From Albimonas sp963816545 (GTDB taxonomy: Bacteria; Pseudomonadota; Alphaproteobacteria; Rhodobacterales; Rhodobacteraceae): a DNA stretch of 64,000 nucleotides. Below are positions 46,215 to 54,232 of the stretch, in pieces. The stretch's first letter is position 1; the number at the start of each line of letters is the position of its first letter. Where the stretch lies: the NCBI GenBank assembly GCA_963816545.1, contig CAWFLE010000007.1, forward strand, positions 992,001-1,056,000, written 5' to 3'. The notes beneath the pieces were generated by a model. It was not told the origin of the DNA and did no database searches. It was given only the letters and a program-made list of their open reading frames with translations. The translations under genes and the position numbers were made by a program.

Positions 46215-47126
46215 TCAGGCGGTCGCCCGCTCTTCCTCGTAATTGGGATAGCTCTGCTTCAGGACGGCGTGGTTCAGCAGCACCTCCGCCGCCAGCGCCT
46301 CGCCGCGCCAGATGCGCGTCTTCACCCAGACCAACTCGGTCCGCCGGCTCTCCGAGAACCGCACCACCTCCCGCGTCAGCCGATAATCCTCGCCCACGAA
46401 CAGCGGCCCCTCCACCATGCGGATCTCCAGGTCCGCGAACAGCCCCACCGAGGGCTGCTTCGCCGAAAGCCCCGCCTCCCGGTTGGTGTACTGCGCCAGC
46501 ACGCTGACCATCTCCAGCGGGATCACCGCCCTGCCCCACGGCGAGGCGGAGGCATCCGAGGCCCACGCCGCCCGCTCCGTGATCTTCTCCAGCTTCTCGT
46601 TCAGCGAGAACGGGTAGAGGTCCCCCATCCACTGGTCCGCCTCCATCCGCACCCGCTCCTCGGCGGCGCCGGTCTGCCCGACCCGCAGGTCCCCAAGCAG
46701 CACCAGCTTCCCCGGCGCGGCCAGCCCCTCCATCCGCTCCGACAGCAGCGTGGGCCCCTCGCCCAGGGTGGCGCTGGCCTCCAGCACCGGCGTCCCGTCC
46801 GCCTTCTCCGCCCAGGCGCGCACCCGCCGCGCGCCCTCGGCGGGCGTCTCGGCGAAGGCCCGGACCTCCTCCCCCTCCATCGCCATGTTGCGGAAATGGG
46901 CCGAAAGGCAGCCCCGCTCGAACCACTCCCGCCCCCAGATCCGCGCCATCAGCGGCTCGAACTGGGAGAAGTGAGTCGGCCCCTCGATTGGCCCGGCCTT
47001 GAAGCCCAGCTTCTCGGCCATATCGTCGCTGTGCAGGCTCGCGTGGCCGGAATAGCTCTGATCCGCCAGCATCTGGCGCGGGCGGCGCAGGGGGCCGCAG
47101 ATGGCAAGGGGCGTGTCGAAGCTCAT
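46215..47126 (-). CDS. Uncharacterised protein, possible double hot-dog fold
   Basis: A 303-residue protein without a named family that I can assign with confidence. Regions such as GFKAGPIEGPTHFSQFEPL and RIWRGEALAAEVLLNHAVL resemble hot-dog (MaoC/thioesterase-like) strands, and the total length suits two fused hot-dog domains. It lies 15 bp upstream of an enoyl-CoA hydratase gene and divergent from an acyl-CoA synthetase, so a role in acyl-CoA metabolism is likely. No catalytic motif is clear. Confidence 0.6.
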   Translation of the reverse strand: MSFDTPLAICGPLRRPRQMLADQSYSGHASLHSDDMAEKLGFKAGPIEGPTHFSQFEPLMARIWGREWFERGCLSAHFRNMAMEGEEVRAFAETPAEGARRVRAWAEKADGTPVLEASATLGEGPTLLSERMEGLAAPGKLVLLGDLRVGQTGAAEERVRMEADQWMGDLYPFSLNEKLEKITERAAWASDASASPWGRAVIPLEMVSVLAQYTNREAGLSAKQPSVGLFADLEIRMVEGPLFVGEDYRLTREVVRFSESRRTELVWVKTRIWRGEALAAEVLLNHAVLKQSYPNYEEERATA

Positions 47127-47198
47127 GGGGCGTCTCCTCCGTCCGGCGCTCTCGGCGGCGCCTCCCGGCCTGACATACCACAGGGAATGCCGCCGGGG

Positions 47199-47372
47199 CA
47201 TCCCTGCCGACCGGCAGGCGGGCGCCTCCCGGGCGACCGCCCCGCCGACCCGCAGACCCCCAAGCGGACCCTCGCCCCGCGCCCCCGCCCCGCATCCCCG
47301 CCGGCCCGCAGGCGACAGCCCCGCCGGCGCCCGCGCGGTCGCCCCCATCCCTGCCGACCGACAGGCTGGACC
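47199..47372. repeat. Four degenerate copies of a ~20-bp GC-rich motif
   Basis: In the divergent gap between the hot-dog gene and the acyl-CoA synthetase the word CATCCCTGCCGACCGGCAGG (47199) recurs in degenerate form near 47239 (CCCCGCCGACCCGCAGAC), at 47293 (CATCCCCGCCGGCCCGCAGG) and at 47346 (CATCCCTGCCGACCGACAGG). The last two starts are 53 bp apart. They may be regulator sites or a decayed tandem array. Confidence 0.6.
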
Positions 47373-47425
47373 CCGCGCCGCTATGGCGCCAGTTTCGGCC
47401 CCGACCCCGCACCCCCGGAGACGCC

Positions 47426-49057
47426 ATGCACGACGCCCCCCGCCCCCGCCTCGACGACGTGCTCGCGGCCCTCCGCGCCTCCGCCCGCCCCGCCTTCCAC
47501 CAGCCCGACGGGGCGCCGGTCAGCGCGGCCGGCTTCGACCACCTCGTCGCCGGAACCGCCCGCTGGCTGACCGATCAGGGGCTGCGCGCCGGAGACTGCG
47601 TGGCGGCCTGGCTTCCCAACCGCCTCGCCTGGCCCGCGATCCTCTTCGCCTCCGCCCGCCTCGGGCTGCGCGTGGCCGCGGTGAACACCCGCTACCGGAC
47701 CCACGAGGTCGAGCACATCCTCCACGCCAGCGGCGCCTCCCTCCTGATCGCCGAGCCGGCCCGCGAGGACGCCTTCGACACCCTCGCCGCCCTCGACCCG
47801 TCCCGCCTCCCGTCGCTCCGGCGCGTGGCCCTGGCGGGCGACGAGGGCGTTAACCGGACCGCGCCGTTGCCATACGCTTTGCATACGCTTCGCAGACGGT
47901 TTGCAGACGCGGGTAACCCTTTTGAAACAGCGGCTTACGATCCCAAGCCCCAACCCGGCGGCCCGGATGCGGATTCGGACCCCGAGGCGCCCCTCCTGCA
48001 CTTCGCCACCTCGGGCACCACCTCCGCCCCGAAGCTGGTCACGCACCCCCAGCGGACCCTCGCGCTGCACGCGCTGCGCTGCGCCCCCGCCTTCGGGTTC
48101 GACGCGCCGGACGCGGCCTTCCTCGCCGCCATGCCCTTCTGCGGCACCTTCGGGCTGGCCTCCCTGCTCGGCGCCATGGCGGGAGGGGCGCCCGTCCACC
48201 TGCTCCCCGAATACGACACCGCCCCGGCGGCCGCGCGCCTCCACGCCGGCCGCATCACCCATGTCTTCGGCTCGGACGAGATGTTCCGCCGCCTGCAAGA
48301 CCATGATCCCGCTTCGCTTTCCCACGCCCGCCTCTGCGGCTTCGCCGCCTTCGCCCCCGGCGCGGCCCCCGCGCTGCGGAAGATGGCCGAGGCGGGCGTC
48401 CCCCTCCGCGGCCTCTACGGCTCGTCCGAGGTCCACGCCCTCTTCGGCATCCAGCCCGGGGACCTGCCCCTCGACCAGCGGCTGGAGGGCGGCGGACGCC
48501 CCGCCTCCGCCGACGCCCAGCTCCGCATCCGCGACCCCGAGACCGGAGACCTCGTCACGACAGGCAAGCCCGGAGAGCTCGAAATCCGCGCCCCCACCAG
48601 CTTCACCGGCTACCACGGGAACCCCGACGCCACAGCCAAGGCCCTGACGCAGGACGGTTTTTTCCGCACCGGCGACCTCGCGCGCCTGCGCGGCGACGGA
48701 ACCTTCGTCTACATCGCGCGCATGGGCGACGCGATCCGCCTTTCGGGTTTCCTCACCGACCCGGCCGAGATCGAGGAGGCGCTCAAGGGCCTCCCCGGCA
48801 TCGGCGACGCGCAGGTGGTGGGGGTGGAGGTCGACGGCGCCCTCCGCCCCGTCGCCTTCGTCATCCCGGACGGCGCGTTCGACGAGGCCGCGGCGCGGGC
48901 CGAGGCCGCCGCCCGCCTCGCCCACTACAAGGTGCCCGTCCGCATCTTCCCCATCGACGCCTTCCCCACCACCCCCAGCGCCAACGGGGTGAAGATCCGC
49001 AAGGCGGCGCTGCGGGAGGACGCGCAGGCCCGCCTCGCCGCCGCCTCCGCCGGTTGA
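47426..49057 (+). CDS. Acyl-CoA synthetase (AMP-binding), with an unusual AT-richer internal segment
   Basis: A 543-residue adenylate-forming enzyme. The ATP loop is HFATSGTTSAPKLVTHPQ, the A5 region GLYGSSEVHALFG, the A7 motif FFRTGDLARLRGDGTFVYIAR, and the A8-type MGDAIRLSGF. The C-terminal catalytic lysine may be in SANGVKIRKAAL. Between residues about 142 and 173 the coding DNA (47849-47945) is visibly less GC-rich and encodes NRTAPLPYALHTLRRRFADA, a segment with no counterpart that I recognise in the family. It keeps the frame. It is divergent from the hot-dog gene. Confidence 0.88.
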   Translation: MHDAPRPRLDDVLAALRASARPAFHQPDGAPVSAAGFDHLVAGTARWLTDQGLRAGDCVAAWLPNRLAWPAILFASARLGLRVAAVNTRYRTHEVEHILHASGASLLIAEPAREDAFDTLAALDPSRLPSLRRVALAGDEGVNRTAPLPYALHTLRRRFADAGNPFETAAYDPKPQPGGPDADSDPEAPLLHFATSGTTSAPKLVTHPQRTLALHALRCAPAFGFDAPDAAFLAAMPFCGTFGLASLLGAMAGGAPVHLLPEYDTAPAAARLHAGRITHVFGSDEMFRRLQDHDPASLSHARLCGFAAFAPGAAPALRKMAEAGVPLRGLYGSSEVHALFGIQPGDLPLDQRLEGGGRPASADAQLRIRDPETGDLVTTGKPGELEIRAPTSFTGYHGNPDATAKALTQDGFFRTGDLARLRGDGTFVYIARMGDAIRLSGFLTDPAEIEEALKGLPGIGDAQVVGVEVDGALRPVAFVIPDGAFDEAAARAEAAARLAHYKVPVRIFPIDAFPTTPSANGVKIRKAALREDAQARLAAASAG

Positions 49058-49146
49058 GCGCAAGCATGGTCTCGGCCCGCGGCATCGGATACTCTCCCCC
49101 GATCCGGGGGCGGCGCGACGGCCGCGGATTAAGAAGGAGACCGGCC

Positions 49147-49425
49147 ATGGCGATGCGGTTCTACAGCGTCCTCGTCTGGCTCTACGCGGCGGCCTACATC
49201 CTCGCGCTCGCGGCCTTCGCGGGCGGGCGCGCGGACCTGGTGGACCCGTCGGCGGCCCGTCAGGCGCTGGCGATGCTGACCACCCTGGGCCTGCCGTGGA
49301 CGCTGCTGTGGGAAGGGGCCCGCGCCCCGGACGGCCCTTGGCTGCCGATCACCGCCCCGCTTCTAAACCTGGTGATCGTGGGCGCGATCCGGCGGCAGGT
49401 GATGGCCAACGGGCCGGAGGACTGA
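49147..49425 (+). CDS. Small membrane protein of unknown function
   Basis: A 92-residue protein with two or three hydrophobic segments: FYSVLVWLYAAAYILALAAF, LAMLTTLGLPWTLLW and PLLNLVIVGAI. No family was recognised. ATG 49147 has an AGAAGGAGA site; the longer frame upstream runs through the end of the synthetase gene region and is unlikely. The small size and topology resemble accessory membrane proteins, but nothing points to a partner. Confidence 0.65.
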   Translation: MAMRFYSVLVWLYAAAYILALAAFAGGRADLVDPSAARQALAMLTTLGLPWTLLWEGARAPDGPWLPITAPLLNLVIVGAIRRQVMANGPED

Positions 49426-49540
49426 CCCCGCCCGGGGCGCCGCGCCGGCGGTCCCGCCCCTGGGTCCCGATCCGCCCGCGGCGCTTCCGCAACGCCCGCA
49501 CCTGGCGACCGCCGCCACCCGCGACCGGCCCGCAAAGCGC

Positions 49541-49582
49541 CGCGGGCGCCGCCGGACCCAGAGGCGGAACCTGCGCGCGGCG
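49541..49582 (-). repeat. Partial copy of the dispersed intergenic repeat (tail only)
   Basis: Read on the minus strand this gap contains GCGCAGGTTCCGCCTCTGG then GGCGCCCGCGG, closely matching the tail of repeat copy A (GCGCAGAGGTTCCGCTTCTGG ... GGCGCCCGCGG at about 1747-1785). It lies between the small membrane protein and the enoyl-CoA hydratase gene. Confidence 0.5.
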
Positions 49583-49587
49583 CCGCC

Positions 49588-50462
49588 TCAGAGGAACGGG
49601 TCGAAGGGCGGCTCGGCGTCCCAATCCACCGATTTCGGCATGTCCTCCTCCGGCCGGCGAGTGTAGGCGGGCTTGCGCTTGTCCGCGAAGCTCAGCACCC
49701 CCTCGCGCCCGTCCTCCATGCTCAGCTCGTAGATCGCCCGGCTGTCGGCCCGATGCGCCTCCATCGGATGCGCCGCCCCGGCCATGGTCCACAGGAGCCG
49801 CCGGTTCGACCGCCACCGACACCGGGCTCACCCCGTCGATGTAGCGCGCGCGCGGTCCGGCGCGCCTCCTCCAGCAACGCCTCGGGGGCGGCCAGCTTCG
49901 TCGCGTAACCCTTCGCCAGCAGCTCGTCCGCCCCGATGATCTCGCCGGACATCGCCCAGTCGAGCGCCGTGGACATTCCCACCAGTCGCGGCAGGAACCA
50001 GGACGAGCATGCCTCCATGCTAACCCCGATCCTGGCGAACACGAACCCGATCTTGGCGTTGGTCGAGCAGATCCGCGCATCCATCGCCAGCGGCATCGTC
50101 GCACCGATCCCCACGCCCACCCCGTTGATCGCCGCGATCACCGGCTTCTTCATCCGGAAGATCCGCAGCGTAATCCGCCCCCCGGTGTCGCGGTTGCGCT
50201 CCATCTCCGGGCCGGCGGGATCCACGCTCTCGTCCAGCCCGAACACGTTGCCCTCGGCCGCGAGGTCCATGCCCGCGCAGAAGGCCCGCCCCTCGCCGGT
50301 GAAGATCACCGCCCGCACGGCCGGATCGGCGTCCACCTCGTCCAGCACCTCCAAGATCTCCCGCGCCATGGTGACCGAGAAGGCGTTGAGCTTGTCGGGC
50401 CGGCTCAGGGTCACGGTGGCGATGGCGTCATCGTCCTCGCGGCGCAGGGTCTCGTAGGGCAT
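49588..50462 (-). CDS. Enoyl-CoA hydratase/isomerase family protein (two frameshifts)
   Basis: A crotonase-fold protein of about 290 residues. The oxyanion segments are GRAFCAGMDLAAEG and AAINGVGVGIGATMPLAMDAR, and ARIGVSMEACSSWFLPRLVG gives the usual catalytic helix. Extra bases near 49844 and 49807 shift the C-terminal part; once corrected it continues AYIDGVSPVSVAV and then SFADKRKPAYTRRPEEDMPK to the stop. It probably hydrates or isomerises an enoyl-CoA. A GGAGGAG site precedes ATG 50462. Confidence 0.87.
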
Positions 50463-50532
50463 GGGGTCTCCTCCGTCAGGTCGGGGCGAACCCTAGGCCG
50501 CCGCTCCGCCCTGCGCGAGCCCCAAACGAGAA

Positions 50533-50554
50533 GGGGCGGCCCGAAGGCCGCCCC
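50533..50554 (-). terminator. Intrinsic terminator of the rpsP-rimM-trmD-rplS operon
   Basis: On the minus strand GGGGCGGCC closes over a TTCG tetraloop onto GGCCGCCCC, followed by TTCTCGTTT. It begins 25 bp after the rplS stop and is a good intrinsic terminator for the ribosomal operon. Confidence 0.88.
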
Positions 50555-50578
50555 CTGCATCCCGTCGCGCCTCTCGGC

Positions 50579-50987
50579 TCAGTCGGCCTTGGGCAGCGCC
50601 CGGCCGCCCGAGAACCCCTCGCGCGGCTTGTAGTTGGTCTTCTCCACGATGCGCGCGGACTTGCCCGCGGCGCGAGCGCAGGTAATAGAGCTTCGCGCGG
50701 CGGACCTTGCCGCGACGCACGACCTCGATCGAGTCGATGTTGGGCGAGTGGATGGGGAACACGCGCTCCACCCCTTCGCCGAAGCTGATCTTGCGAACGG
50801 TGAACGAGCCGCCGATGCCGTTCCCGCCATTGCGCGCGATCACCACGCCCTCGTAGGCCTGAACGCGCGAGCGGGTGCCCTCGGTCACCTTGTAGCCGAC
50901 GCGGATGGTGTCGCCCGCCTGAAAGTCGGGGATGGTCTTGCCCAGTTCCAGGGCGTGCTCGCGCTCGAGCTGCTGCAGGAGGTTCAT
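50579..50987 (-). CDS. rplS: 50S ribosomal protein L19 (one frameshift)
   Basis: Ribosomal protein L19, about 136 residues, at the 30S-50S interface. It starts MNLLQQLEREHALELGKTIP and shows FQAGDTIRVGYKVTEGTRSR, YEGVVIARNGGNGIGGSFTV and GVERVFPIHSPNIDSIEVVR. An extra base near 50675 breaks the frame at LYYLR; after it RAAGKSARIVEKTN completes the protein. L19 is essential, which strongly suggests the indel is a sequencing error. The start overlaps the trmD stop (ATGA). Confidence 0.95.
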
Positions 50988-51843
50988 GACCTCACTCCTT
51001 GTTTCGGCCGCGTATCCGCGGACTCATGCGCGACCGAGCGCTCTGGGCCTCCTGCCGGGTCCGGTCCGGGGTCTTGCCCGCGGAGCGCCCGCCAGAGATC
51101 GGGTCGACGTTCCTTCGTCAGCCTTTCGGCCTGCTCCCGCCGCCATTGGGAGATCCGGGCGTGATGGCCGGAGAGGAGGACCTCCGGGATCTCGCGCCCC
51201 TCCCAGACGGGGGGTTTGGTGTAGTGCGGGGCTTCCAGCAGTCCGTGGGAGAAGCTCTCCTCCTCCACCGAACTCGGCGTTCCCGAGGACGCGGGGTATA
51301 AGCCGAACCGTCGCGTCAATCAACGCCATCGCGGCGATTTCGCCGCCCGGTCATCACGAAATCGCCGAGGCTGACCTCGATCATCCCCCGCGCGTCGATC
51401 ACCCGCTGGTCCACGCCCTCGAACCGCCCGCAGAGGAACGTGGCCCCCGGCGCCTCCGCCAGCGCGCGGGCCATGGCCTGATCGAACGGCCGCCCCCGCG
51501 GCGAGAGGTAGATCACCGGCCCCGGCCGCGGTTCTGGTCCAGCGCCGCCGCGATCACGTCCGGGCGCATCACCATCCCCGCCCCGCCGCCCGCCGGCGTG
51601 TCGTCCACCGCCCGATGGCGCCCGAGGCCGTAGAGCCGCAGGTCCACCGTCTCCAGCGCCCACAGCCCCTCGGCCAGCGCGCGGCCCAGAAGGGAGTCCC
51701 CCAGCGGCCCCGGGAACATCCCCGGGAACAACGTCAGCACGCGTCGCCCCCCACGCTCCCTTGACCCGGGTCTCCTCCATCAGGTCCCGCGGCCGGGCCG
51801 AGGCGCTGATCGACAGCCGCCCATGCGACCGCGGGCCGGTCAC
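50984..51843 (-). CDS. trmD: tRNA (guanine-N1)-methyltransferase (four indels)
   Basis: TrmD methylates G37 of tRNAs using SAM through a trefoil-knot fold. Recognisable parts, in different frames, are LTLFPGMFPGPLG, HRAVDDTPAGGGAGMVMRPD, VIYLSPRGRPFDQ, MIEVSLGDFVMTGGE and GLLEAPHYTKPPVWEGREIP. Indels fall near 51741 (+1), 51530 (-1), 51346 (+1) and 51272 (+1). The start is a GTG at 51843 overlapping the rimM stop (GTGA); it adds an N-terminal extension SHGRLSISASARPRDLMEE, which resembles that of Rhodobacteraceae TrmD. TrmD is essential, so the breaks are probably sequencing errors. Confidence 0.93.
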
Positions 51844-52389
51844 GCCTCCGGCTCCGGCTCGTCCTCGCGCCCGTCGTCGGGGAAGATGCCTTCGGGCGGG
51901 TCGACCACGATCCGCGCGGCCGCGAGGTCCACGATCGGGACCGCCTCCCGCGTGAACGGCAGCAACGCGGACTTTCCTTCCGGGCCAGTGACCTCCAGCA
52001 TGTCGCCGGCGCCGAAGTCGTGCACCGCCTTCACCCGGCCCAGCTTCCGCCCGCCCGCATCCGCCACCGCCATTCCGATCAGGTCGGCATGGTAGAACTC
52101 GTCCGTGGGCAGCGTCGGCAGCTTCCAGCGCGGCGCGAACAGGCGCAGACCGCGCATCGCCTCCGCATCCTCGCGCGTCCGCACGCCCAGTCAGGCGCGC
52201 CGCGTACCCGCCCTTGACCGGCCGGTCCAGCGTCAGTCCGTACTCCCGGCCCTTCGCATCGGTCAGCGGCTGGTAGTCCACGATGGCCTCCGGCTCGGCG
52301 CAGAAGCTCTTGAGTCGCACCTCGCCCTTCACCCCGAAGGCGCCCGCCACGGCGCCGACGCAGACCTTTCCGGGAGGATCGTCGTTCAT
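51840..52389 (-). CDS. rimM: 16S rRNA processing protein RimM (one frameshift)
   Basis: RimM assists 30S head maturation through S19. The N-terminal domain reads VCVGAVAGAFGVKGEVRLKSF, and the C-terminal PRC-barrel DLIGMAVADAGGRKLGRVKAV then ALLPFTREAVPIVDL. An extra base near 52188 breaks the frame between ARLTG and VRTREDAEAM. The C-terminus is an acidic tail (EDEPEPEA). It overlaps trmD downstream (GTGA) and the EVE-domain gene upstream (ATGA). Confidence 0.93.
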
Positions 52390-52843
52390 GCCGCCTTCTC
52401 CCGCCGGATGCGGACGGCCCAGGGGGCCTGCCCCATCGCCTCGGCGATGACCGCGAAGTCCTCGGCCGGGATCTCGAACCGGCTGCGGCGGAAGGCCATC
52501 CCCCATTTCTCCGCGTCCTCGACGAAGGAGAGCCGCGGCGCCAGTTCGCACGCCTCGGCCGGCAGGCTCGCCTTCCACTCGGCCGGGCGCAGGCGCAGCA
52601 CGCGGCCGTTGCGCTGGGTCGTCCACCCGTCGCGTCGCCCACCACGCCGATGGCCATGAACCGCTGCACCGCCTCCTTGGACGTCAGCGACGCCTTGGAG
52701 GCGTAGAACACGATCCCGTCGCCCTCGCCGAACTGCGCCACGGCGCGCGAGCCGTGGGAGACGGCGCAGAATCCACCCGCCACCGCCTCCACGACATGAT
52801 CCGCGGTGGCGACGCCGACCCAGAACCTGCGCGCTCCGGTCAT
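52386..52843 (-). CDS. EVE-domain protein (UPF0310-like) inside the ribosomal operon (one deletion)
   Basis: A protein of about 152 residues resembling the UPF0310/EVE family: RRFWVGVATADHVVEAVAGGFCAVSHG at the start (quoted here only to show the WVGVA and GGFC motifs), then FGEGDGIVFYASK, FMAIGVVGDAT, and the C-terminal ELAPRLSFVEDAEKWGMAFR and RFEIPAEDFAVIAEAMG. EVE domains are PUA-like and bind modified bases. A missing base near 52630 breaks the frame after GDATG. It sits between rpsP and rimM with an ATGA overlap, an unusual insertion in this conserved operon. Confidence 0.8.
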
Positions 52844-52937
52844 CGACCGATCCTCTCGCGTCCGTTGAGGCCGGCGGCCGGGCGCGCCGAAGCGGGCCGC
52901 CTCGCCCGCCCGCCGCCGCGCCCCGGCGCCGCGCGCC

Positions 52938-53348
52938 TCACTCGGCCGAGGCTTCCTCGGAGGGCTCGGCCGCCGGCGCTTCCGCGGCGGCCTTCGCGGC
53001 CTCGGCGGCTTTGGCCTCGCGGTCGGCCCGCTCCTTGGCGCGCTCCTGGGCCTTCTTGCCCGGCTCGCCCTTCTTGGCGTTGGCGCGGTCCTTCTTCTCC
53101 ACCGCGCCGGCGGCCTCGAGGAAGCGGGACACGCGGTCGGTCGGCTGGGCGCCCTTGCCGATCCACTCCATGATCTTCTCGACGTCGAGCTTCACCCGAT
53201 CCTCGGAGTCCTTGGGCAGGAGCGGGTTGTAGATGCCGAGCTTCTCGATGAAGCGGCCATCGCGCGGCATGCGGCTGTCGGCGGCCACGACGCGGTAGAA
53301 GGGGCGCTTCTTGGAACCGCCGCGGGCGAGCCTGATCTTGATGGACAT
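52938..53348 (-). CDS. rpsP: 30S ribosomal protein S16
   Basis: Ribosomal protein S16, 136 residues. It starts MSIKIRLARGGSKKRPFYRV and shows ADSRMPRDGRFIEKLGIYNP and the IMEWIGKGAQPTDRVSRFL helix. The C-terminal 40 residues are an Ala/Glu/Lys-rich extension, as in many alphaproteobacteria. The frame is intact. It heads the block EVE-rimM-trmD-rplS. Confidence 0.97.
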   Translation of the reverse strand: MSIKIRLARGGSKKRPFYRVVAADSRMPRDGRFIEKLGIYNPLLPKDSEDRVKLDVEKIMEWIGKGAQPTDRVSRFLEAAGAVEKKDRANAKKGEPGKKAQERAKERADREAKAAEAAKAAAEAPAAEPSEEASAE

Positions 53349-53392
53349 GGGTCTTTCTCCTTCGGTCTTGTCAGAGCGGCGCAGGCGCCCGG

Positions 53393-53710
53393 TCAGCTCT
53401 GGAACTTCTCGTGGTGGCGGATGACTTCCTGGATGATGAAGGCCAGGAACTTCTCCGCGAACTCCGGGTCGAGCTCGGCGTCATGGGAGAGCCGCCGAAG
53501 CCGCTCCACCTGCCGGGCCTCCCGCGCCGGGTCGGCGGGGGGCAGGCCGTGCTCCGCCTTCAGCCGCCCGACCGCCTGGGTCGCCTTGAACCGCTGCGCC
53601 AGCGTGTAGACGAGGATGGCGTCGAGGTTGTCGATATCCCCCCGCAGCCCCTGGAGCAGCGCCTGCGCGCGCTCGGCTTCCGCGGCCTCGGTCATGGTCT
53701 CCTCCGTCAT
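53393..53710 (-). CDS. Chorismate mutase (AroQ type)
   Basis: A 105-residue all-helical AroQ-class chorismate mutase, which converts chorismate to prephenate for Phe/Tyr synthesis. Active-site positions appear in LRGDIDNLDAILVYTLAQRF (Arg and Asp), the KATQAVGRLKAEHGLP helix (Arg, Lys) and the C-terminal FIIQEVIRHHEKF. The ORF continues upstream in frame into the acetyltransferase gene; start 53710 is chosen from family length. Chorismate mutase next to rpsP is usual in Rhodobacteraceae. Confidence 0.9.
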   Translation of the reverse strand: MTEETMTEAAEAERAQALLQGLRGDIDNLDAILVYTLAQRFKATQAVGRLKAEHGLPPADPAREARQVERLRRLSHDAELDPEFAEKFLAFIIQEVIRHHEKFQS

Positions 53711-54231
53711 GCCGCCCGCTCCGCCGGGCGCGGGATGGCGCCAGATCTCGGCCTTCCAGCCGTCGGGGTGGTTGAACACCCCGTCGCGCTCGCAGCCCAG
53801 CCGCATGGCCACGCCCTGGCTGCCGACGTTGTGCTCGTCGATCAGGCTGATCGCGGTGGTCCAGCCCAGCGTCGCCATAGGCGAAGGCGCGCGCCGCGCG
53901 CGCCGGCCTCGGTGGCGTAGCCCTGGCCCTCGAACCCGTCCATGAGCGTCCAGCCGATCTCGGGCTCGGGCCAGGGCTCGGGGTTCCACAGGCCCACGCG
54001 GCCGGCGTAGCGGCCCGAGGCCTTCTCCTCCACCGCCCAGAAGCCGTAGCCGCGCAGCACCCAGTGCCCGATGATCCCGGCCAGCGCCCGGAAGGTGACG
54101 TGAGGCGCCTGCGGCCCGCCCACGAAGCGCGAGCGGTCGGTGAGGTAGAACCCCTGCTCCGCCTCCACGTCCGAGGGCTTGAAGGCGCGCATCCGCAGCC
54201 GCCCGGTGTCGATCTCGGGGATCTCGATCAC
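53707..54231 (-). CDS. GNAT-family N-acetyltransferase (at least two frameshifts; 3' end uncertain)
   Basis: A RimJ/RimL-like acetyltransferase of about 175 residues. It begins with GTG 54231 (VIEIPEIDTGRLRMRAFKPSD). The acetyl-CoA region GWTLMDGFEGQGYATEAGAR is followed by shifts near 53905 and 53880, and then by ISLIDEHNVGSQGVAMRLG and GWKAEIWRHPAPGG. In the given frame no stop separates it from chorismate mutase. A stop overlapping the mutase ATG (ATGA, at 53707) exists one frame away, so the apparent fusion may come from another indel. Probably modifies a protein N-terminus or small molecule. Confidence 0.78.
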
Positions 54232-54232
54232 T

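Noticed and set aside
47199..47372. CRISPR-like array in the divergent acyl-CoA gap
   Set aside because: Copies are degenerate, unevenly spaced and only four in number.
824..50675. All extra bases can be written as lying exactly between two codons
   Set aside because: Any one-base insertion can be expressed this way at the cost of at most one changed residue, so without aligned homologues the pattern carries no information.
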